Positions 16,501 to 24,827 of a stretch of 46,134 bases of DNA are shown in pieces (the stretch's first letter is position 1; each line of letters opens with the position of its first letter). Both the position numbers and the translations under genes were made by a program. A model generated the notes under the pieces. It did not search any database. It had not been told where the DNA came from and worked only from the letters and a program-made list of their open reading frames with translations. The DNA lies in NCBI GenBank assembly GCA_016126025.1, contig JAEFDA010000077.1:1-46134 (forward strand). Reading direction: 5' to 3'. Origin of the DNA: Nitrososphaerota archaeon. Its GTDB lineage: Archaea > Thermoproteota > Nitrososphaeria > Nitrososphaerales > Nitrosopumilaceae.

Positions 16501-17027
16501 TTCTTCTCGTCAAAGTAGGAGAGTCCGATCAGGTCCTCTATGGCCCCCCGCTTCTCCTCGGCGCTGAACTCCGATATGCGGGTGACGGTCCCCTGCTGCA
16601 CATGGTTGAGCCTGCCCAGCCCGGCGTTGGCCACCTCCAGCACGTCCCGGATGCGGCCCCGGGTGCCCTTCTTCTTGTTGAGATAGTAGGCGCTCTCGCC
16701 GGTCCCGCCCATCACCCGGGTTATCTCCACCCTGTCGTCGTCCACCGGGATGGACCGGTCCCGGTTGTCCAAGTGTATGCTGACCCGGGCCACCCTAGTG
16801 CCTGCCCGGGATCCCTCCACGTCGTTTATCACGGACTTTAGGGTGTCCACGCGGAGGATGGTTGGGCTCTTCTCCCCCAAGGCGAATGCTATGGCGTCCA
16901 GTATCGTACTCTTGCCCGAGCCGTTGGGCCCCGATATGGAGACCAGCCCCGGGGTCAGCTTCACTGTGGTGTTCTTAAACCCGAAGGACTTGAACCCGTA
17001 TATCTCGACCTTGTCTATGTGCACCAT
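13533..17027 (-). CDS. smc: Chromosome segregation protein SMC
   Basis: 1164 residues, full SMC length. The N-terminal head has Walker A GPNGSGKS (33-40) and HVQQGTVTRISEFSAEEKRG (Q-loop); long coiled coils (about 160-480 and 640-980) flank a hinge (about 490-630, including VLGLAYELLSWPESVDRAV) and the C-terminal head has signature SISGGEKTLAAVVFVLAL and Walker B PFYLFDEVDAHLD. It compacts and segregates DNA as a dimer with kleisin partners, none of which is encoded here. The coil is unusually rich in Arg, Ala and Ser, following the genome's GC content. A TATA-like element (CAAATATAGTC, minus strand near 17054-17064) lies about 32 nt before ATG 17027. Confidence 0.97.
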   Translation of the reverse strand: MVHIDKVEIYGFKSFGFKNTTVKLTPGLVSISGPNGSGKSTILDAIAFALGEKSPTILRVDTLKSVINDVEGSRAGTRVARVSIHLDNRDRSIPVDDDRVEITRVMGGTGESAYYLNKKKGTRGRIRDVLEVANAGLGRLNHVQQGTVTRISEFSAEEKRGAIEDLIGLSYFDEKKDLASRQLEQADGRLEVALAKMGDVRTRIIEMEEERNHMVRQDILERDLERYETIRRLRELAVLRRRMGDLESRMEISDTEMKKNATELEAVRSEMDSVEAEKRGILAEASTHDAERTRIEGEIDRMYTKSQNAKSELKAAEGQASRAEARLAEIRSDLADIAVSRARNRRSASGLRARLEEARVQAGRATEALGSINERRREVLGRQSEAAARRARSEGTLRLFRSTLAGHERRLMEVQTRMENAARQASSDRRRLGNLEAGLAESDVNERRLASWIDRHTGRADSVDGSITRLKDERARLLSEAAEMDDLIRRAGQAAARYDSKLRLVRKVMHEDYSIGRLRNDAPGLGVLGLAYELLSWPESVDRAVMAAASDWLKALVVEDMESMAAISEAAVSMGLPRLRIIPLSSIPTTRPASGRLSEHISCGSEFEPLRELIFGGTVLAESEESARRHAAAGTRAVTRSGLCVEPGRAATLDLGSRISNLTKIISMSAEIGGLQNSVSLLERMRAHHSTRLRDNDADLHLESETSAGLRAELAAAAQTLTDAESRSAATRRTLKSLRTRLAAYDSAMPQMKRSRHILGSLVERVKSLISAEEARMPTDSDQIASRLESLNIQKAEFEQLQTQTNTELARMRAEWSGAVSAGDRLLRRASNLASEQLNAIAERRDALSSVPLLHDTIGSAQDDLAALRQTQQQMMETSSQSASRQRSCDSALAGLRKQERALAGEASQMQRRHDSLERDLADCRASTSNIAESLPPRPDPGLPLDTDPAPFIAALKHEMESLPPLNANAPAAYARVTSEYRSMSERKNSLEEERNRIVAFIEDVERDKRQTYLDAFDTVDKEIRSIFDRMSGGSAWLELEDEDDVFGSGIRYMVQFPGKSKRTSASISGGEKTLAAVVFVLALQKLKPSPFYLFDEVDAHLDAPNSERLAGILEERARDNQFIMVSLKESVVQKAGLIYGVYPKNGLTQVVSYRDRRLRPAAR

Positions 17028-17101
17028 ACCCCAGCAGGGTGGATCAGTCCCTGACTATATTTGGTGCGCGGTCAGATTTTTTTGCCGAGTTCCGGAAGGG
17101 A

Positions 17102-18202
17102 TCATACCCCTTCGGATGCCACGAACCGCTCGCAGGCCGCCTTGGCGTCGGGATCCGACATCTGCTCCATGGGATGCTTCATGAGGTAGGCGCTGGCCGG
17201 TATGACGGGACCGCCCTCTCCTCGATCCAGGGCTATCTTGGCCAGCCGTATCGCGTCTATCACTATTCCGGCAGAGTTGGCCTTGTCGTCCACCTCCAGG
17301 CGCACCTCCATGTTGTAGGGTATGTTGGCCCACTGCCGGCCCTCTATCCTCATGAACATCAGCTTGGTGTTGCCCAGGAATGGTATGAAGTCGGAGGGCC
17401 CCACGTAGATGTCATCGTCGTCCAGCCGCTCGTCCAGCTGGCTCTGCACGCTCTCGGTCTTGGAGATCTTCTTGGAGACCAGCCTCTCCTGCTCCTTCAT
17501 GTTCAGAAAGTCGGTGTTTCCGCCCACGTTGATCTGGTATGTCTTGGTTATGCGGGTGCCCCGGTCATTGCAGAGGCGCGCCAGGGTGCGGTGGACTATG
17601 GTGGCCCCCACCTGCCCCTTGATGTCGTCCCCTATTACGGGCACCCCCTTCTGCCGGAACCGCTCCGCCCATACCTTGTCGGACGCTATGAACGAGGGTA
17701 TGCAGTTCACGAATGCCGTGCCCGTGTCCAGGCAGACCTGGGCCCAGAACTTGGTGGCCTCCTCGGAGCCCACCGGCAGGTATGATACCAGTACCTGGGT
17801 CCCCGTCTCTTGTATGGTATGGATTATCTCCCCGCGGAGCTGCTCGGCGGTCTTTGTGGAACGCACGGGCTTGATGCGGTTTGCCACCCATATGCCCACC
17901 CCGTCCAGAGCGGGACTCTCATGCACCAGCGCCCCGGTCTTCGGCATGGTGTCGGCGGGTATCCAGTCCACCATGTTGGGATGCGCGTATATCGCCTCGT
18001 TGATGGTGCGCCCCACCTTGTTCTCCCCCACGTCGAACCCGCACACAAAGTCGATGTCGTGTATGCCGTATCCGGCCAGGCGGTCGTGTATTATGCCGAT
18101 GACGGCCTGCCCGGGATTGCGCCTGTAGTACTCGATTCCCTGTATGAGGCCCGAGAAGCAGTTACCTATACCCACCAGACCCACTCGTATCCGTCCAGAC
18201 AA
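17102..18202 (-). CDS. ino1: myo-Inositol-1-phosphate synthase
   Basis: Converts glucose-6-phosphate to inositol-1-phosphate with NAD+. 366 residues, the compact archaeal/actinobacterial form. N-terminal Rossmann motif GLVGIGNCFSGLIQG; the catalytic middle has SYLPVGSEEATKFWAQ, IGDDIKGQVGATIVHR (with the active-site Lys region) and NVGGNTDFLNM. An open frame continues to 18406 but is low-quality Arg/Pro-rich sequence; the TTG at 18202 is about 26 nt from a TATA element (minus-strand CTATTAAGC, near 18224-18233) and begins directly before the Rossmann strand. Together with the CDP-alcohol phosphatidyltransferase at 24828-25403 it points to archaetidylinositol synthesis. Confidence 0.95.
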   Translation of the reverse strand: MSGRIRVGLVGIGNCFSGLIQGIEYYRRNPGQAVIGIIHDRLAGYGIHDIDFVCGFDVGENKVGRTINEAIYAHPNMVDWIPADTMPKTGALVHESPALDGVGIWVANRIKPVRSTKTAEQLRGEIIHTIQETGTQVLVSYLPVGSEEATKFWAQVCLDTGTAFVNCIPSFIASDKVWAERFRQKGVPVIGDDIKGQVGATIVHRTLARLCNDRGTRITKTYQINVGGNTDFLNMKEQERLVSKKISKTESVQSQLDERLDDDDIYVGPSDFIPFLGNTKLMFMRIEGRQWANIPYNMEVRLEVDDKANSAGIVIDAIRLAKIALDRGEGGPVIPASAYLMKHPMEQMSDPDAKAACERFVASEGV

Positions 18203-18327
18203 CCGCGCCCGGTGTGGCCGACCGCTTAATAGGTTTAAGCAGCCCGGCGGGCGCATACTCGGGGCCGGCACGAATCGCCGCCCCCGCCGGCGCCCGTTTA
18301 TTAGTGGGTCGGGGGAGCGGCAGGTCG

Positions 18328-18534
18328 ATGGGACTGGTATCGAAGGGCGCCGGCTGCAACGTGGACGGGTGTGACAACAAGGGCGTCCGCTCCATAAACA
18401 CCACAAAGGTGGAGGGCGCCGGGCTGCGGGTGAGCGGGAGCGGCAGAAAGTCCGTCCTGTGCAGAGACCACTACAAGGAGTACAAGAAGGAGACCAAGGA
18501 CGACAGGGACTTGGAGCGTGCCCGGTGGTCCTAG
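18328..18534 (+). CDS. Small putative zinc-binding protein
   Basis: 68 residues from ATG 18328. CNVDGCDNKG near the N-terminus and LCRDHYKEYKKETKDD near the C-terminus provide three Cys and one His spaced as a treble-clef or zinc-ribbon-like site; the rest is strongly basic. A TATA-like GTTTATTAG centred about 29 nt upstream supports a leaderless start. Divergent from ino1 and stop-overlapping (CTAG) with the deoxyhypusine synthase gene. No named family; a nucleic-acid-binding role is a guess from charge. Confidence 0.75.
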   Translation: MGLVSKGAGCNVDGCDNKGVRSINTTKVEGAGLRVSGSGRKSVLCRDHYKEYKKETKDDRDLERARWS

Positions 18535-19589
18535 GGGCCGCGCAGCCAGTCTGACTTCAGCCGGTCATAGTACTCCCGCAGGTGGTCGTATATGCGCCGT
18601 GACGGGCGGGGGGCGTGGTTGCTTATGGCGTACAGGGCCAGTATCGGGAAGGCGATGGTGGTGTCCGCGTACACGGTGACCATCCCCCGGCGGGCATCCT
18701 GTATCTTGCCCCAGCTCTTGCCCTCTTGGAGCGTGGCACCGGAGAGTCCGCCCGTGTCGGGGCGCGCGTCGGTTATCTGTATGATGTGGTCCTGTCCCCC
18801 GTCGGAGCGGAGCAGTATCTGGTCTAGGAGCGGTCCTGTCTGCTGGGCCGTGTTCTTGGGAACGCCTCCCCCCAGCTCCAGTATGCCCGAGGTCTCCGAG
18901 CTGTACACGATGGCCGCCTGCTCCAGTATCTCCCGCACAAAGTCCAGCGAGTATGTCTTGCCCCGGAGGCGGTGGACGGCCAGGTCCAGAGCCAGCGACG
19001 AGTCCTTCAGGGTGGACACATACACCGGGACGCCGTGCTCGTAGGCGCTGTTCACGAAGCTTCGCTCTGGGTGCGGGGCGTTCTCCAGGCTCATGCGGCC
19101 CATGTGGTGGCAGAACTCGGCAGTGGTGAACGGCCCGGACATGGCATCCTCAAAGTACCTCTGCACCACTTGGTCCTGCGCCTCCAGAGTGTCGTAGAAA
19201 CGGATGTAGACGTCCCGGATGCGGACGATCTCGTTCTTGAACAATATGGCGTCGTCGGCGGCGTGGGTACCCTGCTTCACCGGAAGCCCCCAGGCAAAGT
19301 GGTCTTCGTGGTAGACGTTGGCGCCCGTGGTTATTATCCAGTCCACGAACCCCCTCTCTATAAGGGAGCGGACCGCCCCACCAAGCCCCACCGGCGAGAG
19401 GGCTCCCGATATGGTCAGGCAGATGGTCGCCCCGCTGCGGATCATCTCCAGGTATAGCTTGGCCGCCTCGCCCAAGCTCCGGCCGTTGTATCCGGAGGCC
19501 GCATACGCCTCCACCAAGTCAGATATGGTCATGTCCGGGTCCAGCCGCACGTACGGAATGTCCCGCCCCTCAAAGCCGTGGGGATCCAC
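18531..19589 (-). CDS. dys: Deoxyhypusine synthase
   Basis: Transfers the aminobutyl group of spermidine to a lysine of aIF5A, the first hypusination step. About 352 residues. The NAD-binding ITTGANVYHEDHF segment, ELGGGVPKN, and the active-site lysine loop GKSWGKIQ are all in place, followed by TVYADTTIAFPIL as in characterised enzymes. The reading frame can begin at TTG 19595 or GTG 19589; the TATA element (minus-strand GTTTATA, 19614-19620) sits about 28 nt from the GTG, so that start is listed. Polyamine supply may involve the agmatinase-like gene at 23963. Confidence 0.94.
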   Translation of the reverse strand: MDPHGFEGRDIPYVRLDPDMTISDLVEAYAASGYNGRSLGEAAKLYLEMIRSGATICLTISGALSPVGLGGAVRSLIERGFVDWIITTGANVYHEDHFAWGLPVKQGTHAADDAILFKNEIVRIRDVYIRFYDTLEAQDQVVQRYFEDAMSGPFTTAEFCHHMGRMSLENAPHPERSFVNSAYEHGVPVYVSTLKDSSLALDLAVHRLRGKTYSLDFVREILEQAAIVYSSETSGILELGGGVPKNTAQQTGPLLDQILLRSDGGQDHIIQITDARPDTGGLSGATLQEGKSWGKIQDARRGMVTVYADTTIAFPILALYAISNHAPRPSRRIYDHLREYYDRLKSDWLRGP

Positions 19590-20094
19590 GGGCAATGCGA
19601 CGGCGCGGCTTTCTATAAACGATCGCTCACATTCCGACTCGCAGGTATGGTTTCAGCCACAAACCACGCTGTTAAACCGGAAGAGATCTATACCCCGGCA
19701 TCCCCCGCATCCCCATACTGCGGTTACGCTGCAATATGGCAGGAACCACGGCACGCCAATATCTGTGATATGGGCGTCCGGCAAAGGCGGGTGTCGGCCC
19801 GTGGACTGCCGGCCGCGTGCGGCAGCCACACGCCCGCGGTCCGGCATCCCGTACAGCTTCGCAGCGCCGTCCCATCGGCGCACGCATACGGAGGCCGGGA
19901 CCGCTCCGCCGCATGGTTTGCCACCCATACACAGCGCAGTGCAGCCCCCGGGCAGCAGGCAGCGGATCCTGCTGCGGCGCGGAGGATGCGGTGGCCGCGG
20001 GAATGACGCGCCGAACGCTTCAGCTCGGTGTCTTCCGCGCCGGATCCGGTCCGGAGCCGGTAGGTATTTTATGAGCGGGTGGGTCTTGGCGGCC
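19590..20094. other. 505-nt divergent intergenic region
   Basis: Contains the deoxyhypusine synthase promoter at its left end and the promoter of the PLP enzyme (GTATTTTAT, 20064-20072) at its right end. The middle has open frames on both strands (for example from ATG 19648 on plus) that show no family motif. No tRNA-like structure found. Confidence 0.5.
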
Positions 20095-21633
20095 ATGGCA
20101 CCGGACGCAGATGGGGATCTTCTGGAAAGGTTCGAGCGGGAGACGTGGAGCCGCATGCCGCACCAAAACGGCGCGCAGGATGATGCGATAGTCAACGGCA
20201 CGCCGCTCGTAGATCTCACCGAGGACATGAGGGAGTGTGCCAGGCAGGTGTACGGTGCACCCCTGCCCGACGACCTTATGGTATGGGGCAAGTTCGACTC
20301 TGATCTTCCCACCGGATCCATCAAGGCCAGGCCCGCTGCGTACATAATCCATGACGCCATCAGATCCGGCACCCTCAGAAGTGGTCAGATCATAATAGAG
20401 GCCACGTCCGGAAACTTCGGCATCGCCTTGGGCGGCATGTCGGACATCGGACTGAAGGTCGTATCGCTGGTATCCAGAAAGCTGCAGGAGGGCGTCTTTG
20501 AGGAGTTGAGGAGCGAGAATGTCCACACCATAGATCTCGACATGGACATATGCCCCGCCCCCGGAATGAAGGAGAGTGCCGGCGCCCTGGCGGCGAAGGC
20601 CACAGCGGCCAACATCCGGATGCAGCTAGCCAAGCTGGGACTTGATCCCGCCGTCTTCGACAAGGCATACCCCCAGATAGAGCAGCTCCTGGCGGCACAG
20701 GACATCATAAACCTGGCAAAGCTGCTGGGGAACATATACGGCATGTTCTGCCCCGAACAGTACGACAACGAGCTGAACATAGAGTCGCACAGGACCATAA
20801 CCGCCCCCGAGATGGACCAGCAGCTGCACGAACGCGGCCATTCGCTGGGGGAGTATACGGTGCTCTGCACGTTCGGGACCGGCGGCACGTCCGGAGGGAT
20901 AGGCCGCTACATCTACGACAAATACGGGAAGAGGTCCGTCCACGTGGTCTTCCCCCCGGCCGGGCAGGATGTTGCCGGCATTCGCACCAAGGACAAGGCC
21001 GACGGACTGGGGCTGTACAGGCCACAGGAGTATGCCGGGGAGCACGAGGTGGACTTTGAGCGGGCGAGGCGTCTTTTGAGGTTCTTCGCGAAGAGGGGCC
21101 GAGACATAGGAGAGAGCAGCGCCCTGGCCTTGTACGCGGCAATGCGGATGGCAAGCCGTGATGGTGGCGGGCGGTTCGTGGTGATGATAGCCGACGGGAT
21201 CAACAAGTACAGGAAGAGTCTGGAGGCGGCCGCCAGCCCGAACCCGCAGGTATCCCTGGAGGACGCGGCGTCGGCCACAGATGACTACGACAGGATAATC
21301 TGGGTCCACGCCCAGTACACGCCGCGGGAGGCCGGCATCGACCTCATCGCCAGATCTTTGGGGGTGGACAAGTCCAAGATATCCATACCCAAGGCCAGCA
21401 CCGTAGGAAGGATGCTGATGACGCAGGAGGTCCCCGAGGAGATCAAGCGCGACCTGCAGGGCAAGAAGGGCAAGTCGCTGCTGGTGTGCATGGCCGGAAA
21501 CACCTCCCTGATGGCATCCAAGGTTCTGGCCAAGAACGGCATCACGGCGCAGAGCCTCAACGGCGGGATAACCAACCTGCCCGAGAGCATGGGCAGGCAC
21601 CCCGGCGAGTTCATCCGACCGGCCACCCAGTGA
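20095..21633 (+). CDS. PLP-dependent cysteine/threonine synthase-like enzyme fused to a rhodanese domain
   Basis: 512 residues. The N-terminal fold-type II domain has the PLP lysine in TGSIKARPAAYI, the Asn loop ATSGNFGIALGG, and the phosphate-binding glycine loop FGTGGTSGGIGRY, with AGQDVAGIRT and a C-terminal VVMIADGINKY closing the active site. After a linker (about 385-400) a rhodanese-like domain follows, with DRIIWVHAQYTPREAGIDL and the Cys loop LVCMAGNTSLMASKVL. This suggests cysteine or related sulfur-amino-acid synthesis linked to persulfide handling. ATG 20095 is 27 nt from the TATA element; ATG 20071 lies within the TATA region and is unlikely. Substrates are inferred. Confidence 0.85.
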   Translation: MAPDADGDLLERFERETWSRMPHQNGAQDDAIVNGTPLVDLTEDMRECARQVYGAPLPDDLMVWGKFDSDLPTGSIKARPAAYIIHDAIRSGTLRSGQIIIEATSGNFGIALGGMSDIGLKVVSLVSRKLQEGVFEELRSENVHTIDLDMDICPAPGMKESAGALAAKATAANIRMQLAKLGLDPAVFDKAYPQIEQLLAAQDIINLAKLLGNIYGMFCPEQYDNELNIESHRTITAPEMDQQLHERGHSLGEYTVLCTFGTGGTSGGIGRYIYDKYGKRSVHVVFPPAGQDVAGIRTKDKADGLGLYRPQEYAGEHEVDFERARRLLRFFAKRGRDIGESSALALYAAMRMASRDGGGRFVVMIADGINKYRKSLEAAASPNPQVSLEDAASATDDYDRIIWVHAQYTPREAGIDLIARSLGVDKSKISIPKASTVGRMLMTQEVPEEIKRDLQGKKGKSLLVCMAGNTSLMASKVLAKNGITAQSLNGGITNLPESMGRHPGEFIRPATQ

Positions 21634-21688
21634 CGATACTCCCCGTACCGACCCGGCCCTTGCGGCCGCGCTATAGCAGTCTAAGATA

Positions 21689-22075
21689 TTGTGGATTCAA
21701 ACACTATATTGGAAGGACATTCCCGTACACGTATTGCGTGTGACCGATGTGCCCGACCCCGGCCGCATATCCAGAAGACCCGATGATGTGGTCACCATAC
21801 TGGAGCGACCCCACACCCTGCACGGCTCGACCGTATCCAGGATGGAGCTGCGCCTGTACACGGAGGGAGACCCCAGCCGCCCCTATTCCATAATAACCGC
21901 GTATCTGGAGATGGACGGCCACAGCATCGAGACCATATACGACGAGGGGTACCGGGGCGACACCCCGCTGCAGGACGCGGCGGCGTTCCTCGTGTCCAGT
22001 GTGGGTCCGTCGGGGGCAATACTCCGGGCCAGGGTGGCCCTGGAGGCGGCGCTAGACAGACCGGGTAAGGTTTAA
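21689..22075 (+). CDS. Conserved-looking protein of unknown function
   Basis: 128 residues from TTG 21689, acidic, no membrane segment. It opens WIQTLYWKDIPVHV, which loosely resembles the start of proteins annotated as pfam13769 'virulence factor' (W-K/R-D-I-P pattern); the rest (VVTILERPHTLHGSTVSR, then GPSGAILRARVALEAALD) matches nothing I know. A CTATAGC element about 20 nt upstream is a possible TATA box; a GTG or TTG further inside could also be the start. Its TAA stop overlaps the TATA box of thrS, so the two genes are closely linked but separately transcribed. Confidence 0.6.
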   Translation: MWIQTLYWKDIPVHVLRVTDVPDPGRISRRPDDVVTILERPHTLHGSTVSRMELRLYTEGDPSRPYSIITAYLEMDGHSIETIYDEGYRGDTPLQDAAAFLVSSVGPSGAILRARVALEAALDRPGKV

Positions 22076-22100
22076 TTCGATTGTGCGATTTCGCTGCCTC

Positions 22101-23966
22101 GTGCGCATACTACACCTGCACTGCGACCACGTCGAGTACACCCCCACCAAAAAAGAGATACCCGCCGCCGAGGAGGCAGAACCGCATACTGTCCGCCTGG
22201 AGGAGGTGCTGGTGGCCTTCGTGGCCGTCGAGAAGGGCGACGACGATACGGTGGCCTCCAGGGCCATAGCCCAAATAAAGTCGGTGATGGAGAGGCTGGG
22301 CTGCGGCAGGCTGCTCCTGTACCCGTATGCGCATCTCAGCGCCGACCTGGCCCCGGCGCGGATAGCCCTAGACGTAATGCAGAGTATGTCCGAGCACGCC
22401 AAAGACATAGAGTCGCACCGCTCGGCATTCGGCTGGACAAAATCATATGCCATAAAGGTCAAGGGCCACCCGCTGGCCGAGGGCCTCAAGATAATACGGG
22501 GCGGTGGCGATGGCGAGGACGAGAGCGAGTCCGAGGCGGTGCGCGCCGAAGCCAAGATAGAGTCCCACTGGTACATAATGACGCCCGACGGCACCATGAC
22601 GCCCGTCTCCGAGTTCAACTTTGCGGGGCATGAGGGCCTGGAGGTGCTGGCCAAATACGAGGCGGCCAAGAAGCGCGGCGAGGACCGGCCCCCTCCCCAT
22701 GTGGGCCTGATGAAGCGGCTGGCCATAGCAGACTACGAGCCGGCCTCCGACCAGGGCAACATGAGATACTACCCCAACGGCCGGCTCATCAAGTCCCTAA
22801 TAGAGAGGTACGTCACCAAGCAGGTCCGCGAGTACGGCGGGTTCGAGGTGGAGACGCCCATCATGTATGATTCGGACCACCCCAGCATGATAAAGTACTT
22901 CAACAGGTTTCCGGCCCGCCAGTACACCATAGACTCGGAGGGAAAGCAGCTCTTCCTGAGGTTTGCGGCCTGCTTCGGGCAGTTCCTGATGGCCAACGAC
23001 TTCCAGATGTCGTACAAGAACCTACCCTACCGCCTGTACGAACTCACCCGGTACAGCTTCCGGCGGGAGCAGTCCGGGGAACTGGTGGGGCTGCGGCGCC
23101 TGCGGGCGTTCACCATGCCCGACTGCCACGCGTTCTGCGCCGACATGGAGCAGGCCGTCGCCGAGGCTGGGGTGCGCTTTGACCTCTCCAGAAGCGTGCT
23201 GCGCGAACTGGGCATACAAGACCAAGACTACGAGATGGCCGTCCGCTTCACCCGGGACTTTTACGAGGGCAACCGGGACGCGGTGGTCGGCCTGGTGGCC
23301 AAGCACGGCAAACCCGTCCTGGTGGAGATGTGGAACCAGCGCTTCTTCTATTTCGTGCTGAAGTGGGAGTTCAACTACATAGACATGGCCGGCAAGGCCT
23401 CGGCGCTCTCCACAGACCAGATAGACGTGGAGAACGGGAGCCGGTACGGCATACGGTTCGTGGACAGCGCCAACCGCCCGCAGAACCCCATAATACTCCA
23501 CAACTCGCCCAGCGGGGCCATAGAGCGGGTGATGTACTCGCTGCTGGAGGGTGCCGCCCGGGACTCGAGGCAGGGCCGCAAGCCCTTCTTCCCGCTGTGG
23601 TTAGCCCCCACCCAGGTCCGGATAATACCCGTCCACGAGGACGCCAACGAGTACGCCGCCCAGATGGCCGACAGGTTCGCCGGGAGGCTGGTGCGCGCCG
23701 ACATAGACGAGCGCAACGAGAGCACCGGCAAGAGGGTGCGGGAGGCCGAGAAGGAGTGGATACCCTACGTGGTGGTGGTGGGCGGCCGGGAGGCATCCGC
23801 CGGGCTACAGGCGGAGATAACGGTCCGGGACCGGCGGAACGGCGGCATGCTCAAGACCACCCTGGACGGCCTCATATCCAGCATAAAGGGCGAGACGCGG
23901 GGAAAGCCGTACGCTATGCTGAACCAGCCCCGGCTGCTCTCCAAGAGACCGCAGATAATGGTATGA
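22101..23966 (+). CDS. thrS: Threonyl-tRNA synthetase, archaeal type
   Basis: 621 residues. The N-terminal domain (1-about 140, beginning MRILHLHCDHVEYTP when GTG is read as Met) is the archaeal editing domain related to D-aminoacyl-tRNA deacylase that removes Ser from tRNA(Thr). The class II core has motif 1 around VETPIMYDSDHPSMIKY, the zinc Cys in LRFAACFGQFL, motif 2 YELTRYSFRREQSGELVG and the zinc His in MPDCHAFC; motif 3 lies in NSPSGAIERVMYSLLEG; the anticodon domain begins near FPLWLAPTQVRIIPV. GTG 22101 (not the upstream GTG 22083) matches both the family's start and the TATA box TTTAAT at 22070-22075. First gene of an operon with the agmatinase-like and phosphatidyltransferase genes. 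Confidence 0.96.
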   Translation: MRILHLHCDHVEYTPTKKEIPAAEEAEPHTVRLEEVLVAFVAVEKGDDDTVASRAIAQIKSVMERLGCGRLLLYPYAHLSADLAPARIALDVMQSMSEHAKDIESHRSAFGWTKSYAIKVKGHPLAEGLKIIRGGGDGEDESESEAVRAEAKIESHWYIMTPDGTMTPVSEFNFAGHEGLEVLAKYEAAKKRGEDRPPPHVGLMKRLAIADYEPASDQGNMRYYPNGRLIKSLIERYVTKQVREYGGFEVETPIMYDSDHPSMIKYFNRFPARQYTIDSEGKQLFLRFAACFGQFLMANDFQMSYKNLPYRLYELTRYSFRREQSGELVGLRRLRAFTMPDCHAFCADMEQAVAEAGVRFDLSRSVLRELGIQDQDYEMAVRFTRDFYEGNRDAVVGLVAKHGKPVLVEMWNQRFFYFVLKWEFNYIDMAGKASALSTDQIDVENGSRYGIRFVDSANRPQNPIILHNSPSGAIERVMYSLLEGAARDSRQGRKPFFPLWLAPTQVRIIPVHEDANEYAAQMADRFAGRLVRADIDERNESTGKRVREAEKEWIPYVVVVGGREASAGLQAEITVRDRRNGGMLKTTLDGLISSIKGETRGKPYAMLNQPRLLSKRPQIMV

Positions 23967-24823
23967 GCCACACCAGACTGTACACCAGCCCGCCCCTGTA
24001 CATGTCTGGGGACGGGGAGCCGCGCGCCAGCATACTGGGCGTGCCCTTCGACTCCACCCACTCGTACAGGCCGGGGTGCCGGTTCGCCCCCGACTACATC
24101 CGGGGCATGTACGGAAACATCGAGATGTTCCACCCCCGGTTTGGGGTGGACCTGGAGGAGACTGCCATATACGACGCCGGCAACATATCACAGACCGTTG
24201 ATCCGGCCGAGATGATAAGGATGGTGGGAGCAGTCACCGGCGAGCTGGTCTTGCGGGACGGGATATGCGTCATACTGGGGGGCGAGCATCTGCTGACGCT
24301 GGGCTCGTACATGGCCCTCCCTCCCGGGACTGCCCTGGTGGTGCTGGACGCCCACTACGACCTGCGGGACTCGTACGCGGGGGCGCGGCTCAGCCACGCC
24401 TCGTTCCTGAGGCGGATAGCCGACGAGAGGGGGGGCGGCGACATCATACACGTGGGGGCCCGGGCGTGCGCCGCCGAGGAGATGGCATACCTGAGGGAGA
24501 GCGGCATACGGACCATATCCGACGAGATGGTGCGAAGCGGGGATGGCCCCGGCGCGCTCTCCGAGTTCCTGGCCGGGTACGGCTCCATATACGTCAGCAT
24601 AGACATGGACGTTCTGGATCCGGCCTTCTGCCCGGGGGTGGGAAACCCCGAAGCCGGCGGCATAACAACCCGGGAGCTGCTGGACATGGTGCGGGGGCTG
24701 GCCGGCCGGCCGGTGGCGTGCGCCGACATAGTGGAGCTGAACCCGCTCTTTGACAACGGGGCTGGCGGCGCGCTGGCCGCCAAGCTGCTCTCCGAGCTGG
24801 TGGCCATGGACGCGGCGGGATGA
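23963..24823 (+). CDS. speB: Agmatinase/arginase-family ureohydrolase
   Basis: 286 residues. Binuclear manganese site is complete: GGEH (His), DAHYDLRD (Asp-x-His-x-x-x-Asp arrangement) and SIDMDVLDPAFCPG (Asp-x-Asp). Length, the N-terminal GVPFDSTHSYRPGCRFAP and VELNPLFDNG fit agmatinase (SpeB) rather than arginase, which would give putrescine and urea for polyamine synthesis, the substrate source of deoxyhypusine synthase encoded 4 kb away. Start overlaps the thrS stop by ATGA (coupled translation). Substrate preference cannot be fixed from sequence alone; formiminoglutamase or guanidinobutyrase are alternatives. Confidence 0.9.
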   Translation: MSHTRLYTSPPLYMSGDGEPRASILGVPFDSTHSYRPGCRFAPDYIRGMYGNIEMFHPRFGVDLEETAIYDAGNISQTVDPAEMIRMVGAVTGELVLRDGICVILGGEHLLTLGSYMALPPGTALVVLDAHYDLRDSYAGARLSHASFLRRIADERGGGDIIHVGARACAAEEMAYLRESGIRTISDEMVRSGDGPGALSEFLAGYGSIYVSIDMDVLDPAFCPGVGNPEAGGITTRELLDMVRGLAGRPVACADIVELNPLFDNGAGGALAAKLLSELVAMDAAG

Positions 24824-24827
24824 TACC

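Noticed and set aside
18203..18406. N-terminal extension of inositol-phosphate synthase (68 extra codons)
   Set aside because: Arg/Pro-rich, overlaps the divergent zinc protein and the promoter; the TATA box places the start at 18202.
19648..20006. Plus-strand frame starting ATG 19648 in the spacer before the PLP enzyme
   Set aside because: Pro/Arg-rich with no motif, and it ends without relation to promoter or neighbours.
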